This document shows positions 35,716-44,946 of a DNA stretch of 64,000 nucleotides, one piece after another. Source of the stretch: Arcticimaribacter sp965277835. Its GTDB lineage: Bacteria > Bacteroidota > Bacteroidia > Flavobacteriales > Flavobacteriaceae. Where the stretch lies: the NCBI GenBank assembly GCA_965277835.1, contig OZ255841.1:1-64000 (forward strand), in the 5' to 3' direction. Position 1 is the first letter of the stretch. Each line of letters starts with the position of its first letter. The notes under the pieces were generated by a model. That model had not been told where the DNA came from. It did not search any database and worked only from the letters and a program-made list of their open reading frames with translations. Both the position numbers and the translations under genes were made by a program.

Positions 35716-36328
35716 CATTGTTGTTAGCACGAAACTCTTGATTTAATTTTTCTATATATATTAATAAATCTTCGCAGCCTGTTTTATGTAAAGAAGAGGT
35801 TATAAAATAAGGAGGCGTTTCTTCCCAAGCATATTCAACCATTTCTTTTAAATAGTTTTGTGTGTTTCGCTTTACTACTAAGGGTTTTTCTTTATCGGCT
35901 TTTGTGAAAATAATAGAGAAAGGAATTTGGGTAATTGTTAACCACTCCATAAACTCTAAATCAATAGGTTGAGGTTTATGTCGAATATCTATCAAAACAA
36001 ATGCAGAGATTAGTTGCTTTCTTTTTTCGAAATAAGTAGTAATTAGTTTTTGAAATACTTTCTTAGAAGATTTAGACGCTTTTGCATACCCATAACCAGG
36101 AAGGTCAACCAAATACCACAATTTGTTTATCTTAAAATGATTTATAAGCTGTGTCTTACCAGGTTTTCGGGAGGTTTTCGCTAAACTTTTTCGATTGCAA
36201 ATAGTGTTTATTAAAGAAGATTTACCAACGTTAGAACGCCCAATAAAAGCATATTCGGGTATAAACTCGTTAGGACACTTAGAAACATCCGTGTTACTAA
36301 TTATAAATTCGGATGACGTAATTTTCAT
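35702..36328 (-). CDS. engB: Ribosome biogenesis GTP-binding protein YsxC/EngB
   Basis: 208 residues. Single-domain GTPase acting in large-subunit assembly. G1 is GRSNVGKSS (residues 31-39), the switch I region has TSRKPGKTQ, G3 is VDLPGYGYA and G4 is FTKADKEK. The length is normal. It is followed upstream on the same strand by the alpha/beta hydrolase, 5 bp apart, so the two are co-transcribed. Confidence 0.95.
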   Translation of the reverse strand: MKITSSEFIISNTDVSKCPNEFIPEYAFIGRSNVGKSSLINTICNRKSLAKTSRKPGKTQLINHFKINKLWYLVDLPGYGYAKASKSSKKVFQKLITTYFEKRKQLISAFVLIDIRHKPQPIDLEFMEWLTITQIPFSIIFTKADKEKPLVVKRNTQNYLKEMVEYAWEETPPYFITSSLHKTGCEDLLIYIEKLNQEFRANNNATFY

Positions 36329-36333
36329 TAAAG

Positions 36334-37098
36334 TTAAAGGTTTCGCTTGTTGAACCAGTCGAAAAGAATTCTGTTAAACTCATCGGGGTGTTCCATCATA
36401 GGAGCATGCCCACATTTGTCAATCCAATATAAGTCTGAGTTGGGTAAAAGTTTATTAAATTCTTCGGCTACACTTGGAGGAGTAACTGTATCATTTTTTC
36501 CCCAAATAATTCCAGTAGGGGTACTCATTAATGGAAGGTCTTTCGCCATATTGTGTCGTATGGCACTTTTTGCAATGGCTAAGGTGCGAACTAGTTTATT
36601 ACGGTCATTAACAACACCAAAAACTTCATCTACTATTTCTTTAGTCGCTACAGCTGGATCATAAAAAACTTCTTGAGCTTTTTTCTCTATATACTCATAG
36701 TTACCTCGTTTTGGATAACCTTCTCCCATAGAGTTTTCATAGAGCCCAGAACTTCCAGTAAGAACTAAACCTTTTATAAGTTCAGGGTATTTTTTTGTAA
36801 ATACAAGACCAATATGCCCTCCTAAAGAGTTTCCCAAAAGAATGGGAGACGTTATTTCTTTTGCAATCAAAAACGTCTTTAAAAAATCAGAGAAGTTATT
36901 TACATTGGTTTTTAATAGGGGGAGATCGTATATAGGCAATTCTGGGATTATGACTTTATAACCATTTTTTGGAAAAAAATCAGTGACACCAGAAAAGTTA
37001 CTTAACCCTCCCATTAATCCATGGAGAATAACGATGGGTTGCCCTTCTCCAATTTCAAAACATTTATACTTTTCTTTATGCGCTTTTTTTTCTTCCAT
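36334..37098 (-). CDS. Alpha/beta-fold hydrolase
   Basis: 254 residues from the ATG at 37098. Longer forms starting at 37122 or 37167 are rejected because a -7 promoter element covers 37130-37137 and relatives I recall begin near here. The fold is complete: oxyanion region HGLMGG, nucleophile elbow LLGNSLGGHIG (Ser in GNSLG), acid in IIWGKNDTVTP and catalytic His in DKCGHAPMMEHP. The family includes esterases and C-C hydrolases. No substrate can be assigned. It is the first gene of a two-gene unit with engB. Confidence 0.85.
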   Translation of the reverse strand: MEEKKAHKEKYKCFEIGEGQPIVILHGLMGGLSNFSGVTDFFPKNGYKVIIPELPIYDLPLLKTNVNNFSDFLKTFLIAKEITSPILLGNSLGGHIGLVFTKKYPELIKGLVLTGSSGLYENSMGEGYPKRGNYEYIEKKAQEVFYDPAVATKEIVDEVFGVVNDRNKLVRTLAIAKSAIRHNMAKDLPLMSTPTGIIWGKNDTVTPPSVAEEFNKLLPNSDLYWIDKCGHAPMMEHPDEFNRILFDWFNKRNL

Positions 37099-37129
37099 CC
37101 CAAAACTTCTTCGTATAGCCATGAACCAA

Positions 37130-37137
37130 CAAATATA
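37130..37137 (-). promoter_or_regulatory. -7 element for the hydrolase-engB unit
   Basis: On the minus strand this reads TATATTTG, a perfect TAnnTTTG match, with the expected RNA start near 37123 and a 25-base leader to the ATG at 37098. A TTG lies 27 bp upstream, longer than the usual spacer, so no firm -33 is assigned. Confidence 0.5.
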
Positions 37138-37224
37138 GTCAATATTATTATGATAGATAATAAGCAACTGATTATATCAACCGAAAGGCTTTAATATGGC
37201 GTTTTTGTAAAATTTATTAACAAA

Positions 37225-37250
37225 GTGGGAATAAGTGGGAATAAGTGGAA
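37225..37250 (+). promoter_or_regulatory. MraZ operator: three GTGGRA boxes with 10-bp period
   Basis: GTGGGA at 37225 and 37235, and GTGGAA at 37245, each followed by ATAA or AATA, form three direct repeats one helical turn apart. MraZ is known to bind TGGGA/TGGGN repeats of this type before its own gene in other bacteria. The last box ends 9 bp before the -7 element and the boxes cover the -33 region, so bound MraZ should block transcription of the cluster (autorepression, by inference). Confidence 0.85.
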
Positions 37251-37259
37251 AATATATTT

Positions 37260-37267
37260 TATATTTG
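37260..37267 (+). promoter_or_regulatory. -7 element of the mraZ/dcw promoter
   Basis: TATATTTG, a perfect TAnnTTTG, with the expected RNA start about 37274, 20 bp before the mraZ ATG. There is no TTTG 19-21 bp upstream, where the MraZ boxes lie instead, so the promoter may be weak or depend on another feature. Confidence 0.6.
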
Positions 37268-37293
37268 ATTATTCGAAACACTAAGCAGTTAAT

Positions 37294-37752
37294 ATGCAAC
37301 ACTTTGTCGGCACATATGAATGTAAAGCAGATGCCAAAGGACGCATTATGTTGCCTGCTGCGTTGAAAAAGCAATTAGCTGAGACTATTACGTCTCAGTT
37401 TGTTTTAAAACGGGCAGTGTTTAATAATTGTTTAGAGCTATATCCCATTAAAGAATGGGAATTGATGATGAGTAAAATAAACCAGCTTAATCGGTTTAAT
37501 AAAAAGAACAATGATTTTATTAGGCGTTTTACTGCAGGAGTTCGCTTGGTAGATGTTGATACTACGGGACGTTTGCTAATTCCTAAAAATTTGCTTGTCC
37601 ATGCAGAAATATCGAAACATACTGTAATCTCATCGGCTATTAATATCCTTGAGATTTGGGATCAGTCTCGTTATGAAGAAGCAATTAACGAAGCTACAGT
37701 AGATTTTGCTACGCTAGCCGAAGACGTAATGGGAGATAAAGATGAAGATTGA
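37294..37752 (+). CDS. mraZ: Transcriptional regulator MraZ
   Basis: 152 residues, two tandem AbrB-like swapped-hairpin halves. The first has FVGTYECKADAKGRIMLPAALKK split as GTYECKADAKGR and the second has RLVDVDTTGRLLIPKNLL, each with the conserved DxxGR DNA-binding motif. It represses the division/cell-wall cluster, which it heads, by binding the upstream boxes. Its 3' end overlaps rsmH by 11 bp. Confidence 0.95.
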   Translation: MQHFVGTYECKADAKGRIMLPAALKKQLAETITSQFVLKRAVFNNCLELYPIKEWELMMSKINQLNRFNKKNNDFIRRFTAGVRLVDVDTTGRLLIPKNLLVHAEISKHTVISSAINILEIWDQSRYEEAINEATVDFATLAEDVMGDKDED

Positions 37753-38650
37753 ATATAAATATCATGATCCTGTTTTACTCGATTTGAGTACTCGTGAACT
37801 AGTAACTCAAAATGATGGGGTTTATGTAGATGCAACTTTTGGAGGAGGAGGACATTCCAAGAAAATTTTAGATATAATATCAGAACAAGGACGCCTTTTT
37901 GCTTTTGATCAAGATGAAGATGCACAGAAGAATGTTTTGTCAGATTCTAGATTCTGTTTCATTCAAACGAATTTTAAAAACCTAAAACGTTATTTAAAAT
38001 TTCATGGTGTAAAAGAAGTAGATGGCATTTTAGCTGATTTTGGAGTTTCATCGCATCAATTTAATTCTAAAGAACGAGGTTTTTCAACACGCTTTGATGA
38101 GCGTTTAGATATGCGAATGGATCAAAGTGCTGATTTTTCGGCTTTTGAATTAATCAATACGTATTCTCAAGAAAAATTGTCTTCAACTCTAAAGTTATAT
38201 GGAGAGGTAAAAGGAGCCCATAAGATAGCAACTACAATAGTTAAACAACGAGAGAGTAAAAAAATTGAAACTACAGCAGAACTTAGAGCATTACTAGAGC
38301 CGTTAATTCCAGCACGTTTCTTAAATAAAGTTTTGGCTCAAATTTTTCAAGCTATACGAATTGAAGTAAATCAAGAATTAGAAGCAATAAAATTATTCCT
38401 TGAGCAAGCAGCAGAGGTTTTAAAAGTAAATGGGCGTTTGATTTGTATATCATATCACTCATTAGAAGATCGTTTGGTAAAACAATTTATTAGAGAAGGT
38501 GTTTTTGAAGGCGAAGCTCCACAAGATTTTTTTGGAAACCGCTCTACACCACTTAAAAAAGTTGGAAAAGTAGTAACTCCAAGCCAAGATGAAATAAAAT
38601 TAAATAATAGAGCAAGGAGTGCGAAACTAAGAATAGCAGAGAAAACATGA
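37742..38650 (+). CDS. rsmH: 16S rRNA (cytosine-N4) methyltransferase RsmH (MraW)
   Basis: 302 residues. It methylates N4 of C1402 in 16S rRNA. The SAM motif VDATFGGGGHSKKIL lies near residue 30, followed by FDQDEDA, the GILADFGVSSHQFN catalytic region and the C-terminal ISYHSLEDRLVKQF. The length is normal. It overlaps mraZ by 11 bp and ftsL by 4 bp (ATGA). Confidence 0.96.
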   Translation: MKIEYKYHDPVLLDLSTRELVTQNDGVYVDATFGGGGHSKKILDIISEQGRLFAFDQDEDAQKNVLSDSRFCFIQTNFKNLKRYLKFHGVKEVDGILADFGVSSHQFNSKERGFSTRFDERLDMRMDQSADFSAFELINTYSQEKLSSTLKLYGEVKGAHKIATTIVKQRESKKIETTAELRALLEPLIPARFLNKVLAQIFQAIRIEVNQELEAIKLFLEQAAEVLKVNGRLICISYHSLEDRLVKQFIREGVFEGEAPQDFFGNRSTPLKKVGKVVTPSQDEIKLNNRARSAKLRIAEKT

Positions 38651-38961
38651 ACAGGTTATTATCGCTCTTAAATATTAACTTTTTAATAAAAGACAATGCT
38701 TTTAAGAACTGGCGTATGATTTTGTTTCTATCTGGATTAGCACTTTTTATTATTTCTAATGGGCATCAAGCTGACAAGAAGATTTTTGAGATAGCGCGGT
38801 TAAATGATGAATTGAGAGAAATGAAAAGCCAGTTTGTTGAGAAACGAGCGTATTTAATGGAGTTAAAAATGGAGTCAAGAATAATTGAAACGCTTCAAAA
38901 TAAAGGTATAAGCCCAGCAAAGAATCCGCCAATACAATTAGTAGTTCAATCTAAAGAATAA
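38647..38961 (+). CDS. ftsL: Cell division protein FtsL (Bacteroidota type)
   Basis: 104 residues. A short cytoplasmic N-terminus, one transmembrane segment (about residues 25-41, ILFLSGLALFIISNG) and a periplasmic coiled coil (about 45-82) form the FtsL layout. Sequence similarity to other FtsL proteins is low, as usual, so the call rests on topology and its place between rsmH and the PBP. It is expected to form a complex with FtsQ/DivIB and FtsB. Confidence 0.85.
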   Translation: MNRLLSLLNINFLIKDNAFKNWRMILFLSGLALFIISNGHQADKKIFEIARLNDELREMKSQFVEKRAYLMELKMESRIIETLQNKGISPAKNPPIQLVVQSKE

Positions 38962-38965
38962 TAGT

Positions 38966-40942
38966 TTGGAAATTAAAAAAATAAGAAATCGTTTTTACCT
39001 TGTTTTACTAGGGCTATTCCTGTTTTCGGTGGTTCTAATTGTTAAGTTGTTTATTATTCAAATTTCGGAAGGTGAGCATTACCGTAAGCTAGCCGAACAA
39101 CGAACAGTAAAGAATTTTGTCCTTCAATCTAGCCGTGGAAATATTTATTCTGATAATGAAAGTTTATTAGCAACAACTGTTCCACGTTACGAAGTTCGTT
39201 GGGATTCTAAAGTGCCATCGGATAAAGTTTTTGACACTCATAAAGACTCTTTATCAATTGCATTGGGACGTTTTTTTAAAAAACCAAGCTCATATTATTT
39301 GCAAAAACTTAAAAAAGCACGGAATCAAAAGAACAGGTATTTATTGATTGGAAAGAATTTAACGTATTCTGAATACAAGAAGATAAAAAGTTTTCCTCTG
39401 TTTAATCTATCATCATTTAAGGGCGGGATAATTATTGAGTCTCGAGCAAGTAGAGAAAATCCAATCGGTAAAATTGCTGAACGTACAATAGGATACGAAC
39501 GAAAAGATAAAAATAATAATTATGTGCGTGTAGGGTTAGAGGGTGCTTATGGGCAATATTTAAAAGGCGAGAACGGTAGAAGATTAAAGCAGAAAATAGC
39601 AAACGGACAATGGAAACCTATTAACGATAATAACGAAAAAGAACCTACCCAAGGTTATGATATTTTTACCACGATAAATATAAACATGCAAGATGTTGCC
39701 CACCACGCTTTATTATCACAGTTAAACAAATATGAAGCAGATCATGGCTCTGTTATTATTATGGAGACAAAAACAGGAAATATAAAAGCTATTTCCAATT
39801 TGGGGAGAACATCGGAAGGGAAATACTATGAGAAACTTAACTATGCCATAGGCGAGTCGCATGAGCCAGGGTCAACTTTTAAGCTTATGGTAATGATAGC
39901 TGCTTTAGAAGACAAAGCTATTGATGTAGATGACTTAGTCGATACTACAGGAGGGGAGCTTACATTTTATAAAAAGTATAAGGTGCGAGATTCTAAAAAA
40001 GGAGGTTATGGAATTATAACGGCAGCAAAGGCTTTTGAAGTTTCTTCAAATACGGGAATTGTAAAAATGATTTATGATAAATATAAAAATAATCCTTCTA
40101 AGATTGTAGACCGTCTTTATAATATGGGCTTGGATAAACCGCTTGGGCTTCAGTTAAAAGGAGAAGGTATTCCAAAAATTCCACATCCGACAGATAAAGA
40201 CTGGGATGGGTTAGACTTGCCTTGGATGGCTTTTGGCTATGGTGTGTCAATGACTCCCTTACAAACACTTACATTTTACAATGCTATTGCTAACGGAGGA
40301 GAAATGGTTAAACCCAAGTTTATTGAACGAATTAGCAATTTTGGTGAAGCGCCTACTCAATATTTCAAAAAAGAAATAATTAGACCTTCTATTTGCTCTC
40401 AAGAAACGTTGAAGAAAGTGCAGAAAATGATGTTCAATGTGGTGGACAAAAAATGGGGAACAGCATATGCGATTAAAGATAAAAATTTCTCAATGGCAGG
40501 AAAAACAGGAACATGCCAGGTTGATTATTCCAAAGAAGAAACTCAATATATATCAAGTTTTGTAGGGTATTTCCCTGTTGAAGACCCTAAGTATTCTTGC
40601 ATTGTTGTAATCCATCGACCAAATAAAAAGCTAGGTTATTATGGTGTAACTGTAGCAGCTCCAGTATTTAAAGAAATTGCTTTAAATATCTATAACACAA
40701 CACCCAAAGAAATAGAAATACCAAGTTTAGAATTGACTTTAAATAAGGCAGAAATTAAAGAAACAAACCAGTCAAATAGAGTTCCTAATGTTAAGGGAAT
40801 GCCTGGAATGGATGCTTTACTTGTTTTAGAAAGAATGGGGTTAAATGTAAAGATTGTAGGAAAAGGAAAAGTGGTTCGCCAGTCTATTAAGAGCGGGTCT
40901 CAAGTTAAAAGACGGCAAGAAATATTATTAGAACTCTCATGA
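38966..40942 (+). CDS. ftsI: Division-specific class B penicillin-binding protein (FtsI) with C-terminal PASTA domain
   Basis: 658 residues from a TTG 4 bp after ftsL. One N-terminal transmembrane helix (about 9-30) is followed by the dimerisation domain and the transpeptidase domain, with GSTFK (nucleophile Ser303, Lys306), SSN (in FEVSSNTG) and KTG (Lys513-Gly515). A PASTA domain occupies about the last 65 residues (RVPNVKGMPGMDAL...). It cross-links septal peptidoglycan with FtsW. The PASTA domain makes it resemble SpoVD-type PBPs, normal for this phylum. Confidence 0.94.
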   Translation: MEIKKIRNRFYLVLLGLFLFSVVLIVKLFIIQISEGEHYRKLAEQRTVKNFVLQSSRGNIYSDNESLLATTVPRYEVRWDSKVPSDKVFDTHKDSLSIALGRFFKKPSSYYLQKLKKARNQKNRYLLIGKNLTYSEYKKIKSFPLFNLSSFKGGIIIESRASRENPIGKIAERTIGYERKDKNNNYVRVGLEGAYGQYLKGENGRRLKQKIANGQWKPINDNNEKEPTQGYDIFTTININMQDVAHHALLSQLNKYEADHGSVIIMETKTGNIKAISNLGRTSEGKYYEKLNYAIGESHEPGSTFKLMVMIAALEDKAIDVDDLVDTTGGELTFYKKYKVRDSKKGGYGIITAAKAFEVSSNTGIVKMIYDKYKNNPSKIVDRLYNMGLDKPLGLQLKGEGIPKIPHPTDKDWDGLDLPWMAFGYGVSMTPLQTLTFYNAIANGGEMVKPKFIERISNFGEAPTQYFKKEIIRPSICSQETLKKVQKMMFNVVDKKWGTAYAIKDKNFSMAGKTGTCQVDYSKEETQYISSFVGYFPVEDPKYSCIVVIHRPNKKLGYYGVTVAAPVFKEIALNIYNTTPKEIEIPSLELTLNKAEIKETNQSNRVPNVKGMPGMDALLVLERMGLNVKIVGKGKVVRQSIKSGSQVKRRQEILLELS

Positions 40943-42399
40943 AATCATTGAAAGATATTTTATTTGGAGTATCAATTGAACAGACTTACGGTTCGTTAGA
41001 TAAAAGCATTAATAAGATTGCTAGCGACTCTAGAAAAGTTGAGAGCAAAAGTCTTTTTGTTGCAATTTCTGGGGATCAATTTGATGGACACAATTATATA
41101 GACAAAGCAGTAGCACAAGGGGCGACTGTTATTTTAACAGAGAAAGAAGTTCCATTTAATAATTTAGACACAACTTTTATTCGTGTACAAGACTCTCGTA
41201 AGGCATTGGCAATACTTGCAAGCAATTATTATGATTGCCCTTCAAAGCAGATTAAGTTAATTGGTGTTACGGGAACAAACGGAAAAACAACCATTGCTAC
41301 TTTGTGTTTTAATTTGTTTACCCAAATGGGATATGCAGCTGGGTTATTATCTACCATTGCTATTAAGTATGGGAAAACAGTAATTTCAGCGACACACACT
41401 ACTCCAGATTCTTTGACTATCAATTCTAATTTGAAAGCCATGGTAGATTCAGGTGTAGAGTATTGTTTTATGGAAGTTTCTTCACATGGAATCCATCAAG
41501 GTAGAACGCACGGACTTCATTTTACGGGCGGCGTTTTTACTAACTTAACTCAAGACCATCTAGATTATCACAAAACTTTTGCAGCTTATCGCAACACCAA
41601 AAAGTATTTTTTTGATACTCTTCCAAAAACAGCTTTTGCTCTTACAAATTTTGATGATAAAAACGGAGCTATTATGCTTCAGAATACTAAAGCAAGAAAA
41701 GTATCTTATGCATTAGAGAATTTTGCAGATTATAGAGCACAAGTTTTAGAATGCCAACTAAGAGGAATGCTTTTGAGAATTGATGCTCACGAATTATGGA
41801 CACAATTAATAGGGACTTTTAATGCGTCGAATATATTAGCTGTCTATTCGATTGCCTTGCTACTTGAACAAAATTCACTTGAAGTTTTAGCTGAGATTAG
41901 TAAACTTAAAAATGTAAGTGGGCGTTTTCAAACGCTTCAAGCACCTAATAATTCTTTAGTAATAGTAGATTATGCGCACACTCCAGATGCACTTAAAAAA
42001 GTGTTGGAAACAATAAACTCTATTCGGACAAAGAACGAAATTTTGCTAACAGTTGTAGGCTGCGGAGGTAACCGTGATGAAAGTAAACGTCCTAAAATGG
42101 GAAATACCGCAGCACGTTTAAGCGACCGTGTAATATTTACCTCAGACAATCCTAGGATGGAAAATCCAGATCATATTATTGAGCAAATGGAGGCTGGTGT
42201 AGACACAAAAGATTATAAAAAAATAATGCGTATCACTGATCGAAAAGAGGCCATAAAAGCAGCTTGTGTACTCTTATCTAGCAATGATATTTTATTGATA
42301 AGTGGAAAAGGACATGAAACGTATCAAGATATAAAAGGAGTAAAAACAAAGTTCGATGATTATCAAGTTGCGAGTGAAATAATATCAAAACTATTTTAG
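40939..42399 (+). CDS. murE: UDP-MurNAc-tripeptide synthetase MurE, diaminopimelate-type
   Basis: 486 residues. It adds the third residue of the peptidoglycan stem. The ATP loop GVTGTNGKTT is at residues 109-118, HTTPDSLTINSNL provides the UMAG-binding region, and the DNPR motif (403-406), which selects meso-diaminopimelate, is present followed by ENP. It starts inside the PBP stop (ATGA) and is 1 bp from mraY. Confidence 0.96.
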   Translation: MKSLKDILFGVSIEQTYGSLDKSINKIASDSRKVESKSLFVAISGDQFDGHNYIDKAVAQGATVILTEKEVPFNNLDTTFIRVQDSRKALAILASNYYDCPSKQIKLIGVTGTNGKTTIATLCFNLFTQMGYAAGLLSTIAIKYGKTVISATHTTPDSLTINSNLKAMVDSGVEYCFMEVSSHGIHQGRTHGLHFTGGVFTNLTQDHLDYHKTFAAYRNTKKYFFDTLPKTAFALTNFDDKNGAIMLQNTKARKVSYALENFADYRAQVLECQLRGMLLRIDAHELWTQLIGTFNASNILAVYSIALLLEQNSLEVLAEISKLKNVSGRFQTLQAPNNSLVIVDYAHTPDALKKVLETINSIRTKNEILLTVVGCGGNRDESKRPKMGNTAARLSDRVIFTSDNPRMENPDHIIEQMEAGVDTKDYKKIMRITDRKEAIKAACVLLSSNDILLISGKGHETYQDIKGVKTKFDDYQVASEIISKLF

Positions 42400-42400
42400 T

Positions 42401-43609
42401 ATGTTATATTACTTATTCGAGTACTTAGAAAGTCAATATCAATTCCCAGGTGCAGGGCTTTTCCAGTTCTTATCATTTCGTGCAGCATTATCTGTTCTAA
42501 TTGCCTTGTTATTCTCTATGTTTTTTGGCAAAAGGCTAATTAAATATTTAAAGAGAAAGCAAGTTGGAGAAACAATTAGAGAACTTGGACTTGAAGGTCA
42601 GGCTGAGAAGTCAGGGACACCTACTATGGGTGGAATTATTATCATTATTAGCACTTTGACACCTGTTATTTTAGTAGCACAATGGGATAATATTTATATC
42701 CTATTACTTGTTTTTACTACACTATGGATGGGTGCCATTGGTTTTTTAGATGATTATATTAAAACGTTTAGAAAAGATAAATCAGGGCTTAAGGGAATTT
42801 TTAAAGTAATAGGTCAAATTATACTAGGGACAGTAGTTGGACTTACGTTATATTTTCATCCAGAAGTTACTGTGCGTTTAGACCAGAGCCAAAACACTAT
42901 AGAAAAAACAAGTACTTTTTCTGACCAAAGTAGGTCAACCTTAACAACAATTCCTTTTCTTAAAAATAATGAGTTTGATTATACATCTCTTATTAGTTGG
43001 ATACCCAACTCAGCATCTTATGGTTGGTTAGTATTTATTCCTTTCGTTATTTTTATTGTTACTGCGTTCTCGAATGGCGCAAATTTGACAGACGGCATTG
43101 ATGGTCTGGCGGCGGGGAGTTCTTCTATTATGGTTTTTACGCTTGGGTTATTTGCTTGGATATCAGGTAATGTTATTTTCTCGGATTATTTGAATGTGAT
43201 GTATATTCCTAATGCAGGGGAAATCACTGTTTTTGTTGCAGCATTTTTAGGGGCATTAATTGGGTTTTTATGGTATAATACATTTCCAGCTCAAGTTTTT
43301 ATGGGAGATACTGGTAGCCTAACTATAGGGGCGATAATTTCGGTAATTGCCCTAATGATTAGAAAAGAATTACTACTCCCTTTGTTGTGTGGTATTTTTG
43401 TTATTGAGAATTTTTCGGTTGTTATTCAAGTACTATATTTCAAATATACCCGAAAGAAAACAGGAGTAGGTAAACGCGTCTTTCTAATGGCTCCTCTCCA
43501 TCATCACTACCAAAAGAAAGGATTTCATGAAAGTAAAATTGTAGTACGCTTTTTAATTATAGGCATTCTTTTAAGCGTCTTAACCATTGTAACCTTAAAA
43601 ATACGCTAA
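42401..43609 (+). CDS. mraY: Phospho-MurNAc-pentapeptide transferase MraY
   Basis: 402 residues, polytopic inner-membrane enzyme with about ten hydrophobic segments. It makes lipid I from UDP-MurNAc-pentapeptide and undecaprenyl phosphate. Motifs are GTPTMGGIIIIIS, the catalytic-loop LDDYIKTFRKDKSGL, NGANLTDGIDGLAAG, FMGDTGSL and the HHHYQKKG loop. An insert at about residues 155-195 between membrane segments is typical for Bacteroidota. It overlaps murD by one base (TAATG). Confidence 0.96.
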   Translation: MLYYLFEYLESQYQFPGAGLFQFLSFRAALSVLIALLFSMFFGKRLIKYLKRKQVGETIRELGLEGQAEKSGTPTMGGIIIIISTLTPVILVAQWDNIYILLLVFTTLWMGAIGFLDDYIKTFRKDKSGLKGIFKVIGQIILGTVVGLTLYFHPEVTVRLDQSQNTIEKTSTFSDQSRSTLTTIPFLKNNEFDYTSLISWIPNSASYGWLVFIPFVIFIVTAFSNGANLTDGIDGLAAGSSSIMVFTLGLFAWISGNVIFSDYLNVMYIPNAGEITVFVAAFLGALIGFLWYNTFPAQVFMGDTGSLTIGAIISVIALMIRKELLLPLLCGIFVIENFSVVIQVLYFKYTRKKTGVGKRVFLMAPLHHHYQKKGFHESKIVVRFLIIGILLSVLTIVTLKIR

Positions 43610-44946
43610 TGTCAAAGAAACTAGCCATATTAGGAGCAGGCGAAAGTGGTATAGGTGCTGCGGTTCTTGGTGTAAAGCAAGGGTATAATGTTTTTGTGTC
43701 AGACTCTGCAATTATTTCTGATAAAGCAAAAACAGAATTACAAACACTAGGCGTTTCTTTTGAGCAAGAGAAACACACAGCGGAAATAATTTTAGAGGCA
43801 GATTTGGTTGTAAAAAGCCCAGGTATCCCCGAAGGAGTTGAAATTTTAAAGTCAATACGTTCTTCGAAAATTAGAGTGCTTTCTGAAATAGAGTTTGCCA
43901 GCCAACACACAAAGTCTACGCTTATTGGTATTACAGGGAGTAATGGTAAAACTACTACAACAATGTTAACCTATCATATGTTAAAAGAAGCGGGATTCAA
44001 TGTTGGAGTTGCAGGAAATATAGGTTACAGTTTTGCGAGGCAAGTAGCAGAAACAGACAAAGAGTTGTATGTCTTAGAAATCAGTAGTTTTCAACTAGAT
44101 AATATACATAAGTTTCAGCCTACAGTAGCTGTAATAACGAATATTACTCCAGATCATTTAGATCGCTATGAGAATGACTTTTCTAGGTATGTTTCTTCCA
44201 AAATGCGGATTACTGAAAATCAAACAGAAAATCAATTCTTGATTTTCAACGCAGAAGACCCATCCTTGGTTGATGCTATAAATAAATCAAAGACACACGC
44301 TAGTAAAATTCCTTTTGGATTTGAGAAACCCGAAGCAAACGGAACTTTTGCTATTGACGATAACATAATAATACAAGATGATAATTCTAAAACAATGATA
44401 CAAACCACACAATTTCAACTTACAGGAAGGCACAATTTGCTTAACGCTATGGCTGCCGCTTCTGTTGCTAGTCTTTTAAAAATAAGCAAAGACTCTATTA
44501 GAGAGAGTTTAATGAGTTTTAAAGGCGTTCCGCATCGATTAGAACAATTTTTGAAAATTCAAAATGTCAATTATATTAACGACTCTAAAGCAACTAACGT
44601 AAACGCTACATTTTATGCTTTAGAGAGTATGTCCACACAGACCGTATGGATTGCAGGAGGCACAGACAAAGGCAACGATTACACCTCTCTACTACCTTTA
44701 GTTAGAGAAAAAGTAAAAGCAATTATTTGTTTGGGTGTTGACAACGAAAAATTAATACAGTTTTTTTCTCCAGTAGTTGACATTGTGGAAGAAACTCAAT
44801 CTATTGATGAGGCAGTAAAAATGGCGTACAAGATTGCAGATAAAAAAGAAACAGTTCTTTTATCTCCAGCGTGTGCAAGTTTTGATTTATTTAAAAACTA
44901 CGAAGACAGAGGAAATCAATTTAAACAAGCTGTTCGAAATTTATAA
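43609..44946 (+). CDS. murD: UDP-MurNAc-L-alanine:D-glutamate ligase MurD
   Basis: 445 residues. An N-terminal Rossmann motif GAGESGIGAAVLG binds the UDP substrate. The ATP loop GITGSNGKTTTTML lies near residue 107. The EISSFQLD and ITPDHLDRY metal/ATP segments and C-terminal LSPACASFDLFKNYEDRG are all present. It overlaps neighbours on both sides by one base (TAATG). Confidence 0.96.
   Translation: MSKKLAILGAGESGIGAAVLGVKQGYNVFVSDSAIISDKAKTELQTLGVSFEQEKHTAEIILEADLVVKSPGIPEGVEILKSIRSSKIRVLSEIEFASQHTKSTLIGITGSNGKTTTTMLTYHMLKEAGFNVGVAGNIGYSFARQVAETDKELYVLEISSFQLDNIHKFQPTVAVITNITPDHLDRYENDFSRYVSSKMRITENQTENQFLIFNAEDPSLVDAINKSKTHASKIPFGFEKPEANGTFAIDDNIIIQDDNSKTMIQTTQFQLTGRHNLLNAMAAASVASLLKISKDSIRESLMSFKGVPHRLEQFLKIQNVNYINDSKATNVNATFYALESMSTQTVWIAGGTDKGNDYTSLLPLVREKVKAIICLGVDNEKLIQFFSPVVDIVEETQSIDEAVKMAYKIADKKETVLLSPACASFDLFKNYEDRGNQFKQAVRNL

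Noticed and set aside
37099..37167. Longer N-terminus (23 residues) for the alpha/beta hydrolase.
   Set aside because: It contains a perfect -7 element at 37130-37137 and does not fit family starts.
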